The notes under the pieces were generated by a model. That model was given only the letters and a program-made list of their open reading frames with translations. It ran no database searches and had not been told where the DNA came from. A program made the position numbers and the translations under genes. Shown piece by piece: positions 10,335 through 20,972 of a stretch of DNA of 64,000 nt. Source of the stretch: Apium graveolens (taxonomy: Eukaryota > Streptophyta > Magnoliopsida > Apiales > Apiaceae); contig NC_133648.1 of assembly GCF_009905375.1 (NCBI RefSeq), forward strand, positions 307,474,565 to 307,538,564, given 5' to 3'. Positions within the stretch are counted from its first letter, which is position 1. Each line of letters starts with the position of its first letter.

Positions 10335-12624
10335 TCAAATAGAACCAACTTTTGATTCTATGAGATGAATTCTCAATTTGTGGCAACTCTTCATCACTTT
10401 CATGTTGCAGGGAATGCAGTCAAACTTGTCACAGAATGAATAGGGATCATTAACCTTAGCTTCATTATACTTGCAGACTCCTTCAGGTGGATTGCTAACA
10501 ATCTTTTTACAAAGTTGAGTTAGGTGATTCATTGATCCACAGTTCTCACACCTCTTTCTAGGAGCATCTGCAACATAAGCAAAATTATTGCTTTTGTTTA
10601 TCCCAATCTTTCCATTTCTATTCTTCTTTTTCTTTTTGACCTGTTTAGCTTTAATCTCCTTCACAGGCTCCTTAGTTTCTTGATTGGCTTTTGGTGTTTC
10701 AACAGAGATGGAAGACTGAGTTGTCTCATCATTTTTCTTTTCCTTGCCCTCATCAGCTATCTCCTGTTTGATGATCAACTCTTCTTTACTGTAGTTCACC
10801 TCACATGCCTTGAACAAAGGTGATTCAACTTTCTTCAAAATAATTGGAACATCCTCAATTTCAGTTGATTTTCCTTTGTCACTGACAAACTTCTTTTTGT
10901 TGTTCAAACCTTCATAATCAAGACCAATGTAAATTTTTGCACATGGCTTATTCTTTTCATGATATTTCCCAATCAACTCGGAAGCATTTTTGAAGGATTT
11001 CAGCTTCACTTCATTCTTCTCCAGCCTTTCTCTCAATACTGCTTCAATTTCACTTGCACACTTTAATTTGTTCTTTAACTATGCATTTTCTTGCTTAGCA
11101 GTATCAAGCTCAACCAACAACAATTCAGTCTCTTGTTTTTCACTCTCAAGTTTTTCATGATCTTTTTCAATTTACTAACTTCCTCATTTGCAGCAACCAT
11201 GCTTGTATGAATGTGGAACATTTCTGTGCTCATCTTTTCAACAGTTTCCTTATATTGACTCACATTTAAATCAATTGTGGTAAGAGTTGGTACCTGTGAT
11301 TTAGATGATGAAGAGTCTCTTGCTCCAAGGCCTTGAGTGCATAGTTTCCAACTTCTTCATCTTCATCATTATCTGAATCATCCCAGCTCTTGCCCTTAGC
11401 AATATAAGCTTTCCCTTGTTGCTTCTTTAGAAGAGCATCATACTTTGCTTCCAATTCAATATAGGCTTTGTCTTTCTTTGCCTTCTTATGTTTCCTACAT
11501 TCTATAGCAAAATGGCTCAACTCATCACAGTTAAAGCACCTTATGTTTGATCTATCAACGATTCCAGTTTTGTAGCCAGTTTTGCTATCAAGAGTGTACT
11601 TCCCTTTTCCTTTCCAGCTGCTGTCTTTGTTGAAGGACTGTGCTTTGCTCTTGAAATATCTTGGTTTCTTCAATCTAATGTTAGAGAATTTTCTATCCAA
11701 GTAAGCCATTGATTTGTCTAGCTCATCAAGCTCATCAAGAGTGTAGAACTCATCTTCTTCATCCAATTCCAGTATGACTTGCTCTTTAGTGTTATTGACT
11801 CTTTTCTCACTTGTAGAAATTTCTGGAGTTTGGGATCTTTGCTCATCATTAGAGGTCTGGCCATCATTCACAATCAATGCACTTGAGCCATCCATTACAT
11901 ATCCTTGACCAGCCCTTAATGATTTCTTTTGAATCATTTCAAGTTCATAAGTTTTCAGAACCCCATAGAGCACTTCCAGTGTGATTCTACTCAAATCCCT
12001 TCCTTCTCTGATTGCAGAGATCTTTTGTTCCAAATGATCAGGGAGAGTAAGCAAGAACTTCAAATTCACTTCTTCAATATTATAAAATTTATCATGAAGC
12101 TGCAAGTCATTTATCAGTTTATTAAACCTTTCAAACACATCAGTAATACCCTCCTTTGGTTTAGCCATAAAACCCTCATGCTGAGAAATCAATATCCTTC
12201 TTTGATTTGACCTAACCTCCTTAGTTCCTTCACAGAGTATCTCAATCTTTTCCCAGATCTGTTTAGCAGTGTCACAGTTGACAATGTTATTATACATTAC
12301 ATTGTCAAGTGACTCAATTAGTATCAGTTGCAAAGCACTGTCTAGGGAAACTTTCTCTCTTTCAATATCAGTATACTCAGAGGGATCCTTGTGAACAAAA
12401 TGAGCTGGAATAACCATGTCACCATCTGTGGTTTCATCAACTCTAACCATAGGAGTGAAGGGCCCATTCTTGAGGATCTGAATGTAAAGGTGATTGGCCA
12501 TTCTTATAAATAGCAACATTTTCTTTTTCCATAAAGTGTAGTTGGCCTTATCGAAGGGAGGAATCTTGATCCTACTGATTTTCTGTGTATTCATTTTTCC
12601 AAGATCTAATCTGTTTACTTTCAA
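10335..12624 (-). pseudogene. copia gag (SIRE type, two zinc knuckles), frameshifted
   Basis: The first segment (12624-11266, 452 codons) begins near MNTQKISRIKIPPFD and contains the UBN2-type capsid fold (AKQIWEKIEILCEGT, ISQHEGFMAKPKE). It ends with a CX2CX4HX4C knuckle (CFNCDELSHFAIEC). A coiled-coil stretch (11263-11075) and a Lys-rich segment with a second knuckle, CENCGSMNHLTQLC (11036-10335), follow in other frames, so there are at least two frameshifts. The start at 12624 versus the internal Met eleven residues later is undecided. Gag forms the particle and binds genomic RNA. Confidence 0.9.
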
Positions 12625-12630
12625 ATTTTA

Positions 12631-12641
12631 CTCTGATACCA
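12631..12641 (-). promoter_or_regulatory. primer-binding site (initiator tRNA-Met type)
   Basis: TGGTATCAGAG on the minus strand, two bases after the 5' LTR end. It matches the 3' end of plant initiator tRNA-Met and primes minus-strand DNA synthesis. Confidence 0.92.
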
Positions 12642-12643
12642 CT

Positions 12644-14140
12644 TGTTAGATATGAATACGACACAGGGGGGGCTGAATGTGTTTCGGCTTAAATGGTTAC
12701 TTTTTGATCGACTTTGGGTTTAACAGTTGGTTGTTATCAATGATTTTGTAGAATAAATGTTGAACATAAATAACAATGCAAATATGTAAAACAAAGATCT
12801 TCAAAACTCACTTAATTTTATATTAGAAATCAAGCAGTGTTTTGCTACAAAATCTCTAAGTACTTGGTTTATAACTTAGCTTCTTTCTTAAGAGAGAATA
12901 CAAGATTTTCTATCTAGATTGTTGCAACTGACTAAGGACCAGTGTTAACTTTATAACTCAGTTAACTGCTAGTTTACACAGTGGATAATAAACATGCTAT
13001 TAGCTTTTCTAAACTGTCACTTGTCATTTCTATTTATAGAAAAGCAAATCTTCCATTTCCGGCTTAGCATATCTTTAGCATCCCATGTTTACTTTAATCT
13101 TCCTCTGTCAGTTAATCTTTACCATTAATCTTTCACATCTCTCAAGCTGCTTTTTGTAGACTTGTCAATCCAGCTGTGTGAATTGTTTGTTGATTTGCAA
13201 CCTTGGATATTGAACTGTTCTGCAATTTTGTACTTAGAGAAATTTCTTCACTTCGAGATCTCCAATTAAGCTGTAGAGAACTCGACATCTCGATAGGCAT
13301 GTTGGCTTGTCGATATCTCTGAAACTTCATTATTGACTTGACTTATCGATAACTCTGAGTTATATAGTGAATTTTGGTTTATCGATAACTCATTGTTCAC
13401 TAATGGACTTTGGCTTATCGATAACTCAGAGTTCTCTAATGAATGTATATGTTTCTATATCTCTGAGTTCTCGAATGGTTATCTGACTTGTCGATGTCTC
13501 CAATAGCATTTCCTGAGTTCTCGATAGACAACTCCTGAGTTCTCGATAGGTCTTTCTGAGTTCTCGAATGACTTCTCTATAATACTAATTCTGTGACTTG
13601 TAGAGATCTTGAATTAAAATGTTTTTCACCAAACATAATTATTCAACTCCAAGCTTCTTCATAATTCTTCTGAGGCATGACCTTCTTGATCTTCTTCCAG
13701 ATAGAATTCTTAGGCTTGACACTGTTTAGGGAAAAATGCTCCAGTCTGCTCCATTTACATTTTACAGACATTAAGTGTTACAAGTATGAATTACAGATTA
13801 AGGTTACAATACAACTAATCTTAGGGTTGGCCCCAAGCTTGACTGATTGATAATGACATTGTCAGTATCAGTAATCTTTGACATCATCATGTTAATGACA
13901 TTGTTAGCTCCAGTAATCTTTGTCATCAGATCATTGAAGATTAATGACATTGTTAGCTACAGTAATCTTTGACATCAGATCATTGAAGATTAATGACATT
14001 GTTAGCTCCAGTAATCTTTGACATTAGATCATTGAAGATTAATGACATTGTTAGCTTCAGTAATCTTTGACATCAGATCATTAAAGATTAATGACATTGT
14101 TAGCTCCAGTAATCTTTGACATCATCTATTATATATTACA
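12644..14140 (-). repeat. 5' LTR of the SIRE-like element (1497 bp)
   Basis: Minus-strand ends are TGTAATATAT and ATATCTAACA (intact TG...CA). It is followed by TSD TTATT at 14141-14145. It carries the TCGATA/GAGTTCTC words (13250-13570) and six units of the 49-bp repeat (13851-14128), one more than the sister LTR. Confidence 0.93.
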
Positions 14141-14145
14141 TTATT
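14141..14145. repeat. target-site duplication TTATT (right copy)
   Basis: Pairs with 2238-2242. Removing the element and one copy rejoins the old copia sequence. Confidence 0.9.
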
Positions 14146-15199
14146 ACTAAGTCAAAAACTAGTATAGTGCTTCTTATCTGTTAAGTTCTGATGTTAGTAA
14201 ATCTGATGGATGTACTAAGTGCTGATAAGCCTCACTTATTAAAAGAAAAAGAAAAAGGAAAAGAAAAGAAATAAATATCAGGTACTCCTTTGAGATCTAG
14301 AGTAAAAATGTGGAAGGGAAGACCCAAGTGCATTGCTGGTTTTAAGTAATATGGATTAGAAAAGCAAACTAAAATTTTCTTGGTGACTTTTCATACTCTA
14401 TGATTAATGGAGAAATACTCTGATAATATCATAAATTCTGGTAAGCAGTCTTGACTCACTTACACTGAGAAGCCACTGTAAAATGGAATTTCAAAAGATG
14501 CATAAAATGAGCACAAAACAGTTGAGGTGGACTCATGCATGAACTCATTCTACAGTAAACTTCAGAATAATGACAGATTTTAAGCAAAGTTCTTAGTTAT
14601 GCCTTATTTCTAAGATGTACTAAAGTTAATCATACTTTACTCTTTGTCTGATATTTAGCTTATTGCACACACTTACACTCCATATGAATGATAAAAATTA
14701 CTGTGGTGATAAATGTTATTTTAGATGAACAGTTTAAGTGTCAGTTGCATAAATTATGAGGACAAGTTCCGATGGAAGTTCCGATGATTAAGTTCTGAGG
14801 AAACCATATCAGTATTTGTGTGAAGAATTACAGGAATAAACATTCACTTTTCGAGTTAAGGAGCCATATTCTGATGACTTTTAAATCCTGATAATAATCA
14901 AGTTCTGATGCTGACGTGGCAGTATTTATTTATTTGGTTTATTTATGGTCATTACTTGAACGATAATATTTTTACAGAATATTGGTTAATGTGAGATAAA
15001 ACAGTCATAATCATTATGGGTTAGTGGTTAGTGTGTATGTCTTGAAAAACTGCATGCGCACAGTAATTGTTATTATATCCCGTGCCAATTAATTCTGGCT
15101 TTAGATCTTTTACTGACTGTTATTCTTACACATCAGTCTAGGGAGTCGAGGGGTCATTATTTTTACTTGTAATTTTTTAACCAGTCCTCGCGTCCCTTG
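14146..15199 (+). other. 3' untranslated region of the old copia element
   Basis: No gene. It contains a purine run (about 14240-14272) and several copies of AAGTTCTGATG/AAGTTCCGATG (for example near 14190, 14766, 14776 and 14900), the family-specific short word of this element. A conserved-looking stretch before 15200 leads into the promoter of the small gene. Confidence 0.55.
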
Positions 15200-15294
15200 G
15201 TATTCTATTGGCTATTTAAACCGACTATTCATTCCAGCCAACACATCTTTCATTCTCTCACAAACTCACTCTCTTTTTATTCACATCAACAAAA
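15200..15294 (+). promoter_or_regulatory. internal promoter and CT-rich leader of the small copia gene
   Basis: ATTGG (inverted CCAAT) is directly followed by the TATA-like box CTATTTAA at 15212-15219. A leader of about 75 nt rich in CT and CA (TTCATTCTCTCAC) then leads to the ATG at 15295. This is the canonical layout of a plant RNA polymerase II core promoter. It is mirrored by the arrangement before the related gene of the SIRE-like element. Confidence 0.5.
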
Positions 15295-15567
15295 ATGGTC
15301 TGTTTCAACTTGTTCCTGAACTATGAAACCTTTAACATCGATTTGGGTTGTGATGAATGGCAACACGAGTGGCATGTCACTGCCATTCCTGAAGAGCTTT
15401 GGAACTCAGTTCCACAAGAGGTTCACACAGAACTCTTGTTCTTATCAATGAAGTATCACCTCCATCTTGATAGGTTAGAAGAGGAAAGGAGAGAAGCTCT
15501 CCCCCAGCAAGAACGAATCATTCGTCTTGCAGTGCTCTTCGTCAGCAGCAGAAGAAGTAGTCGTTAG
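15295..15567 (+). CDS. small gene of unknown function in the copia 3' region
   Basis: A 90-residue ORF starting at the first ATG after the CT-rich leader. The N-terminus is aromatic and acidic (residues 1-45). A central LWNSVPQEV stretch is followed by a Glu/Arg-rich helix (about residues 58-80, RLEEERREALPQQERIIRLA) and a Ser/Arg tail. The helix and the overall plan match the 122-residue ORF at 5270-5638 of the SIRE-like element, although the two are strongly diverged. The downstream sequence to about 15720 is T-rich with AATGAAAT, like a polyadenylation region. It may be a separate unit or the first exon of the long ORF starting at 15823. No enzymatic domain recognised. Confidence 0.55.
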   Translation: MVCFNLFLNYETFNIDLGCDEWQHEWHVTAIPEELWNSVPQEVHTELLFLSMKYHLHLDRLEEERREALPQQERIIRLAVLFVSSRRSSR

Positions 15568-15822
15568 GGCTTCTTAGACTAGGACTAATGATGTTGATGT
15601 TAAGAATCGTAAAATAGGACTATATTGTAATTTTTGCATGTAATTGATAAATTTCATGAAATGTACTCATCTGATATATCAATGAAATTTTCTTTAATTG
15701 CATGATTTGATCTTTGTTTCTCAAATTATGTGACTGTGCATGTTTAATTACAATTTATTAATCTTTACTTCATCGATTTTTACTTTTATTTTATGATAAA
15801 TATTTTGATTAAATTCTGTTGA
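15568..15822 (+). other. T-rich spacer: 3' UTR or intron
   Basis: No ORF. It contains TTGTAATTTTT and AATGAAAT-like plant 3'-end signals (15625-15690), then a T-rich run ending in TTTGAG just before the long ORF opens. Either a polyadenylation region or an intron would fit. Confidence 0.4.
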
Positions 15823-18002
15823 TTTGAGGAAAAAACTGAGGAACAGGTTCCCATATCTAAACCTGTTGTTGTAGAAGCTGAGAAGGTCTCTTCTCAGAAA
15901 GATTCTGTAACTGGGAGTTCTAGGCCTCTCAAAAGGCTTAGAAAGTTCAATTCTGATGATAAAGCTCCTATAGTGTCTCCACCTTTGAAGAAATTAAAGA
16001 AACAGAGAGCTCACAAGGACATAGTTGAGTCAGATTCAGAGGATGTAGTGGAAGCAGCTAAGGAAGTGAGTCAGCAATCTCTGATCTCAAAAGAACCAAT
16101 TGTTATTGAATCACTTCCTTCTGCACAACCAGAAACTGCTCAAGACAGAGTGCCTACACCTCCTGTGTCACCTATAATTGAACAAGTACATACTGAAGAC
16201 CCAGGTACAAGTGCTGAAATTGATATTCATAACTTGATTCTGTCTGAGGTTCTGTACTTGGAAGCTCCACCAACACAACTCACTCCACCACCAACACCAA
16301 TTTTGGATGTTGATCAGAACCTGGCTGCAGAGCAGAATTTAGAGGATGATGTTGAAGCCTCTATAGCCTCACATACTGCTATTTCATCAGAGGATGCTGA
16401 TACTACAGGATCTGCTGCCAATGAGGAAACTATTGGTGAAGCTGCTACCAATCTAAATGCTGCTGCAGCTGGTCCATCAGGACATGCACCTCAACAAACA
16501 GTTAATAAAACTGATCTAATCAAGAAGTTTGTTAAGGAAGCACCAGTACCTTGGAGTGAAACTCCTAGAGGAAAGGAGTGGACTAAGAAATGGAACACAG
16601 TTAGTTTTGTTCCTTCTGAAAAGATTCTTGCTGAGCATCTAGCAAAAGCTGATGAAATGCTGTTAAATGATAATTTCAAGGCACATCTGAGAGTTACTGC
16701 ATTGAGTACTAGGCACCTTCAAGGTCAACACTCAACAACTCATGCCAAGGTGAATAAAATTCAAGAAATCTTGATCCAGCAAGATATGAATATGAAACTT
16801 GAAAAGAACAGATTTTTCAGGCCAGCCTTCGAAAGAATTGCCTACATTGAGAAAACTCAGGAGAAGCAACAAACTCAGATTGATGAAATTCTAAAGAATC
16901 AAGCTTCTCAGCAAACTCAACTCAATGAGATCCAATCCTCAGTGGAATTGCTTGTCTCTCTTCTTTTACCTGCTGATGCCAAAAAGGGGGAGAAAGTGAT
17001 TAAGTCCAAATGCAAATCTATTCAGACACTGAAGGGAAAGGATGATGGAAATGATGACCATAGAAACTCTGATAAGGGTAGATGTCAAGGTCAAGGTAAA
17101 GGATTTTCATCAAGTAAAGCTAGAATTACAAGTCAAGGAACAAGTTCTGATACTGGGAGAAGAATAAGTTCTGATACTGGTAAAAGGATAAGTTCTGGTG
17201 AACATCTGGAACTTGATGAAGAAATTTCAAAGAAATTATTTCTTAAAGAAAATACAGGAATGGACTTTGAGAGTCTAAAGGAAGAAGAAGCTAGACACAA
17301 AGCAGAAGGTTTCAAGACAAAATCTAAAGATTCTGTTGTTGAAAATAAATTTCCAAAGCCTAAGGGTATTGTGATAAAGGAAAGAACAAATTATGAGGCA
17401 ACCAAAGCCAAATCACAAGTGGAAATTGATCGAAGGTCCAAGGGCAAAGAAAAAGTTGATGAACCTGTAAAGGTTTATATGCCAGTCATGGATGAAGAAA
17501 TAACTAATGATGAAGAAGATGCTAGTATTACTCTGATTTCAAAGAAGATTTTTCAAACAACCTCTGACACGGCTCATGTTATTCAGAGTCAAGATGTAGT
17601 AAGTTCTGATATGACAGTGAAGCAGGCAACCTCTGACATAGCTCAAGTTGGCTTTATATCAGAAGATAAGGAAAAAGAAACCTCTGACATTGCTCATGTT
17701 AAACCTTCAAAGATACTCCTACCAGGATTCACCAAAGCTAAACACACTCAACCTTTGAAGACTGCAACAAGTAGTTTTGAAGCAAGAGTTGTTACAGGAA
17801 AGGAAGCAAGAGATAAATCTGGATTGGGTAGTTCTGATGAAAAAAGAGTACATAACACTACCAACGATCCAACTTCCTTAAGTGAACCAGGTGTTGGAGC
17901 AACTCCTGAAAGATTGAATCGACTTGAATCTGTACAAATGGTTTACCATACCTTTTTGAAAGAACATATCTTGTTATATTTTATGACAGATGGAAGGGTA
18001 TA

Positions 18003-18007
18003 CCATA
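18003..18007. repeat. target-site duplication CCATA (left copy)
   Basis: Identical to 19676-19680 and flanks the TG...CA ends of the solo LTR. Confidence 0.88.
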
Positions 18008-19675
18008 TGTAGGATTTTAAACATCAAGGAAGCATGGTAAAACAATTTTCTTGATATAAAATCCAAATAAAGGCATACAAATCGTGATTAAATCATATGG
18101 GATCGATTTCTAACCTTTAAAAGCGATTCAAGAACGAAGAGCGGAGATCCCTAACAGCTGCTCCTCAAGTGTGAAGCACTCCACCGGTATCCACCAAGAG
18201 ATCAATGTAATGGAGGAGGAAGGGCTGGGAGAATTAGGGTTTTCCTTACTTTTTAGGTTAAAGCAAAATTAGGGTTTATAATAGTATATTTATAGACAAA
18301 ATTTTTAGCTGAAAAGTTTCCCATAAAATATTATTATTATTAACCGTTTATTCTTATTAACCAATTAACTAATAATTAAAATACTTTTTAATTATTAATC
18401 CTTTTTCTAAACACTTTAGAAATAATTCTCTCACTTGATTTAATTTCCAAAAATTAAATTCTTAATTAATAATATTAAGAATTTTTTTTAATTAATTTAT
18501 AATCAATTAAATCTCATTTAATCAGTTATTAAATTTTCCAATTAATTATTTATTACATAAATAAATAATTATCAGCCATTATTAATTAATTCCTCCACCA
18601 TTAAATCATTCTCTTTTATGGTGTGACCCTGTAGGTTCAATATTAAGCCGGTAGTAGAAATAAATAATAATAAAACTATTTTATCATTATTTATATAAAT
18701 TCTCTAATTCATTAAATATGATTAATTAATTAATCATATTTATTCTACATCGTGAGGGATACTTCTCAGCATATCGCGACTATCCGGATAATACGAATTC
18801 ACTGCTTAGAATACCAAGAACCCATTCAGTGAATAGTTACCGTACAATCAATTCCTTCTACCCTGCAATGTCACGATTAAATACAAGGCATGGAACTTGT
18901 GTCAAGCCTATCTTATTTAATTATATGCTTTCTCATTCACTATGCTTAGTTCTAATTAATGTAAATTAGAAACTCCTTTCTAATTTCATTCACTCTGGCC
19001 AGAGATTCCTGAACTAGCATAAGTGGATCAGCATTGAACATTCTCTTCCTTCACTGGAAGGGGTAGATCATTTATTGATCATACATTATCTTCGTGTACA
19101 GATTCCTATACCCAGTAGAGTCCTTATAATTGTCCCTGGAGACTAAGAACTAAACCAAAGCATAGTTCAGTGTACACAAGATGACTATGATGACCTCAAG
19201 TCTAAGGATACTTGTACAACTATCACTATGTGAACAACGGCTGACACGTGAGTAAACTCCATCAGTTGTTCAGCTGTGTGAGTCATGTTCAGTGAACTTA
19301 TTCTATAATAAACACCTACATACTAGCTTTAGTGTCACCACACAAATGTCAATGAGAACAGACAGCCTTCATAATGAAGCAAGCATAGTATGTAATGATC
19401 TTTGCGGATTATTAATTACCAGTTAATAATCCTACGGCCAGGAACTATTTAAGTTTAGAGTTATCATCTTTTAGATCTCATTATTATGATCTCATCACAA
19501 TCCATAAAAGCTTTACTCTAAACTGTGGTATATCTTATTTAAACACTTAAAATAGATAAAGCCCGCAATAAAAACAAAACAAGTCTTTTATTAATATCAA
19601 TGAAATCAAAATAGATTACATAAAAGTTATTCCTAAATCCTTATACATGATTGGACTTAGGACACATCTCTTTCA
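18008..19675 (-). mobile_element. solo LTR (1668 bp)
   Basis: Ends are TGTAGGATTT and CATCTCTTTCA, with perfect TSD CCATA on both sides. There is no primer site, ORF or second LTR, so it is the product of recombination between two LTRs. The minus orientation is inferred from a TATA-like CTATAAATA (18296-18288) and an AACCCTAATT leader read on that strand. The 5-bp TSD fits a copia or gypsy origin. The family is not one of the others in the window. Confidence 0.85.
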
Positions 19676-19680
19676 CCATA
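19676..19680. repeat. target-site duplication CCATA (right copy)
   Basis: Pairs with 18003-18007. Removing LTR plus one copy restores the frame of the interrupted ORF. Confidence 0.88.
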
Positions 19681-20159
19681 TCAGGTAGAATGCTATACCA
19701 CTGAAGTATTTTGAGGAACTGGAACATGTTCTATTTATACTTCAAGTGAAAACCAGATTAACAGATAGTGTTGCAGGTTATTTAAAGTCATAAATTCAAA
19801 GACAGAAGAAGCTTTATTCTGTAAAGTCTGACAGCACATACTGTCCCAAGTACAGTGATCACAAAGGTGATATTGTCGATATGAAGCCTAACTCTGCTAA
19901 GATTATAACTACTTTTCTGGGTTATAAGGCTGTAGAATTCAATCTAGAGTCTGACAAGGCATATCTGATTAGACTATACCAGGAGATAAGAAAAGCTAAG
20001 ATAAATGATCTTAGAGCAGCTATTTTTCAAACTGGTGAAGATACAGCTGAATTGAAAGATGCAAAAAGGAGGATGGTCAATGAACTTGAATATGCTGAGA
20101 GATGTCTTGTGAAGAACTATCTCAGAACAACTCCTGATATCAAAGAGATCAGAAATTGA

Positions 20160-20349
20160 AGCCAAGTCAAAGATCTACAACTGCTTAAATTCTGAAGTGT
20201 ATACAGACTGAAGCTGTTATCAGACCTTGAGGATGGTAAAGCTATAAGGACTGTAAGTTGTAGTTATCTAGTCAAATTCTCATGCATTTGTACTTAATAT
20301 TTTTGACATCATCAAATATCTGTTGAATTTGTATATTATGCTAATTTAC
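20160..20349 (+). other. 3' untranslated stretch before the copia polypurine tract
   Basis: Non-coding sequence between the end of the long ORF and the polypurine tract. It carries TTTGTACTTAATATTTTTGACATC, a type of sequence common before SIRE-type 3' LTRs. Confidence 0.5.
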
Positions 20350-20363
20350 AAGTTCGGGGAGAT
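20350..20363 (+). promoter_or_regulatory. polypurine tract of the old copia
   Basis: AAGTTCGGGGAGAT lies directly before the LTR start TGTTAGATAT. Confidence 0.8.
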
Positions 20364-20967
20364 TGTTAGATATATTTGTGATGTCATGGCTAATATGATT
20401 TGTGTTTAAGTTTTCAGATCTTACTTAACAGGACAAATCAGTACTTAACTGGAAATCAGTACTTATACTGAAGTCAAGACTTAATATATCAAAACTTAAG
20501 ATATCAGAAGATATTTATCAGAAGATAATATCAGGACTTAAGGAAACTTTCAGATAAGGCAGGCGGCTGATTAAAAGGAAAGAAGATCAAGACAAATACA
20601 AGAAGAAATATGCATGAAGAAGGAATTCTATGAAGAATAGAATACTTGGAAGAAAAGATAACTAGTTGTTATATTTTAGGAAGCAGAATTATATTCCATA
20701 TCAATTAGAACATTATCTTGTAACTGTGTAGTATATAAACACAGATATAGGGTTTACACTATATGTGTTATCATTATCGAAGTTATTATTCTTTGTAACC
20801 CTAGCAGCTCTCGTGATAATTTGTTCATCACTGAGAGAGAACAGTTCTTTGTAACAGAGTTTATTATGTTGAAAAAAATCTGTGTTCTGTTACTTGAGTT
20901 CTTATATTCGATTTGATTGTAGTAAACACTGTATTCAACCCCCTTCTATAGTGTGTGTGACCTAACA
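20364..20967 (+). repeat. 3' LTR of the old copia (604 bp)
   Basis: Begins TGTTAGATATATTTG and ends GTGACCTAACA. It contains a TATA box (GTATATAAAC, 20731) and an AACCCTAG stretch downstream of the likely start site. It contains CAGTACTTA and ATCAG(A/G) words in several copies. The bases after it (AGTTT) would be the right target duplication. Sequence beyond 20968 is minus-strand gypsy RNase H. Confidence 0.88.
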
Positions 20968-20972
20968 AGTTT

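Larger units (their letters stand above)
2243..14140 (-). mobile_element. complete SIRE/Maximus-like Ty1/copia retrotransposon
   Basis: An 11.9-kb element with LTRs at both ends and a perfect 5-bp target duplication TTATT (2238-2242 and 14141-14145). On the minus strand the order is 5' LTR (14140-12644), a primer site matching initiator tRNA-Met, gag, protease, integrase, RT, RNase H, a long 3' region with its own small gene, a polypurine tract and the 3' LTR (3693-2243). The order PR-IN-RT-RH defines Ty1/copia. The long gag with two zinc knuckles and the extra 3' coding region point to the SIRE lineage. Several frameshifts make it defective. A hand comparison of about 265 bp of the two LTRs shows about 13 differences, so it is not a very recent insertion. 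Confidence 0.95.
15823..20159 (+). pseudogene. long 3' (env-position) ORF of the old copia, split by a solo LTR
   Basis: The frame is open from 15823; its first ATG is at 15973, and the 679-codon part runs into the inserted LTR at 18008. Continuing after the second CCATA copy (19681) keeps the same reading frame, with stops at 19686 and 19791, and reaches its natural end at 20159. Before decay the protein had about 840 residues. Visible parts are a basic cluster PPLKKLKKQR near the start, an acidic Pro/Glu/Ser/Thr-rich region, a conserved-looking PWSETPRGKEWTKKWN block (about residue 195) and a Gln-rich coiled coil (about 280-330). These are followed by short repeats (SSDTG(R/K)RIS and TSD(I/T)AHV). 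No transmembrane segment is evident, so an envelope function is not supported by the sequence. Confidence 0.7.
927..20967 (+). mobile_element. old Ty1/copia element, 5' truncated, with two later insertions
   Basis: Remaining parts in order are RT-RNase H (927-1936), a 3' untranslated part (1937-2242 plus 14146-15199), a small gene (15295-15567), a long 3' ORF (15823-18007 plus 19681-20159), a polypurine tract (about 20350-20363) and the 3' LTR (20364-20967). It was split by a SIRE-like copia (TSD TTATT) and by a solo LTR (TSD CCATA). Its 5' LTR, gag, protease, integrase and most of RT are absent from the window. It abuts gypsy sequence at 20968 inside an RNase H domain, suggesting it inserted there; the other TSD copy is not visible. 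An extra ORF after pol is typical of SIRE/Maximus-type copia elements. Confidence 0.8.

Noticed and set aside
15823..18007. Envelope glycoprotein
   Set aside because: The position after pol fits, but there is no signal peptide, transmembrane segment or cysteine pattern. It is described only as a 3' ORF.
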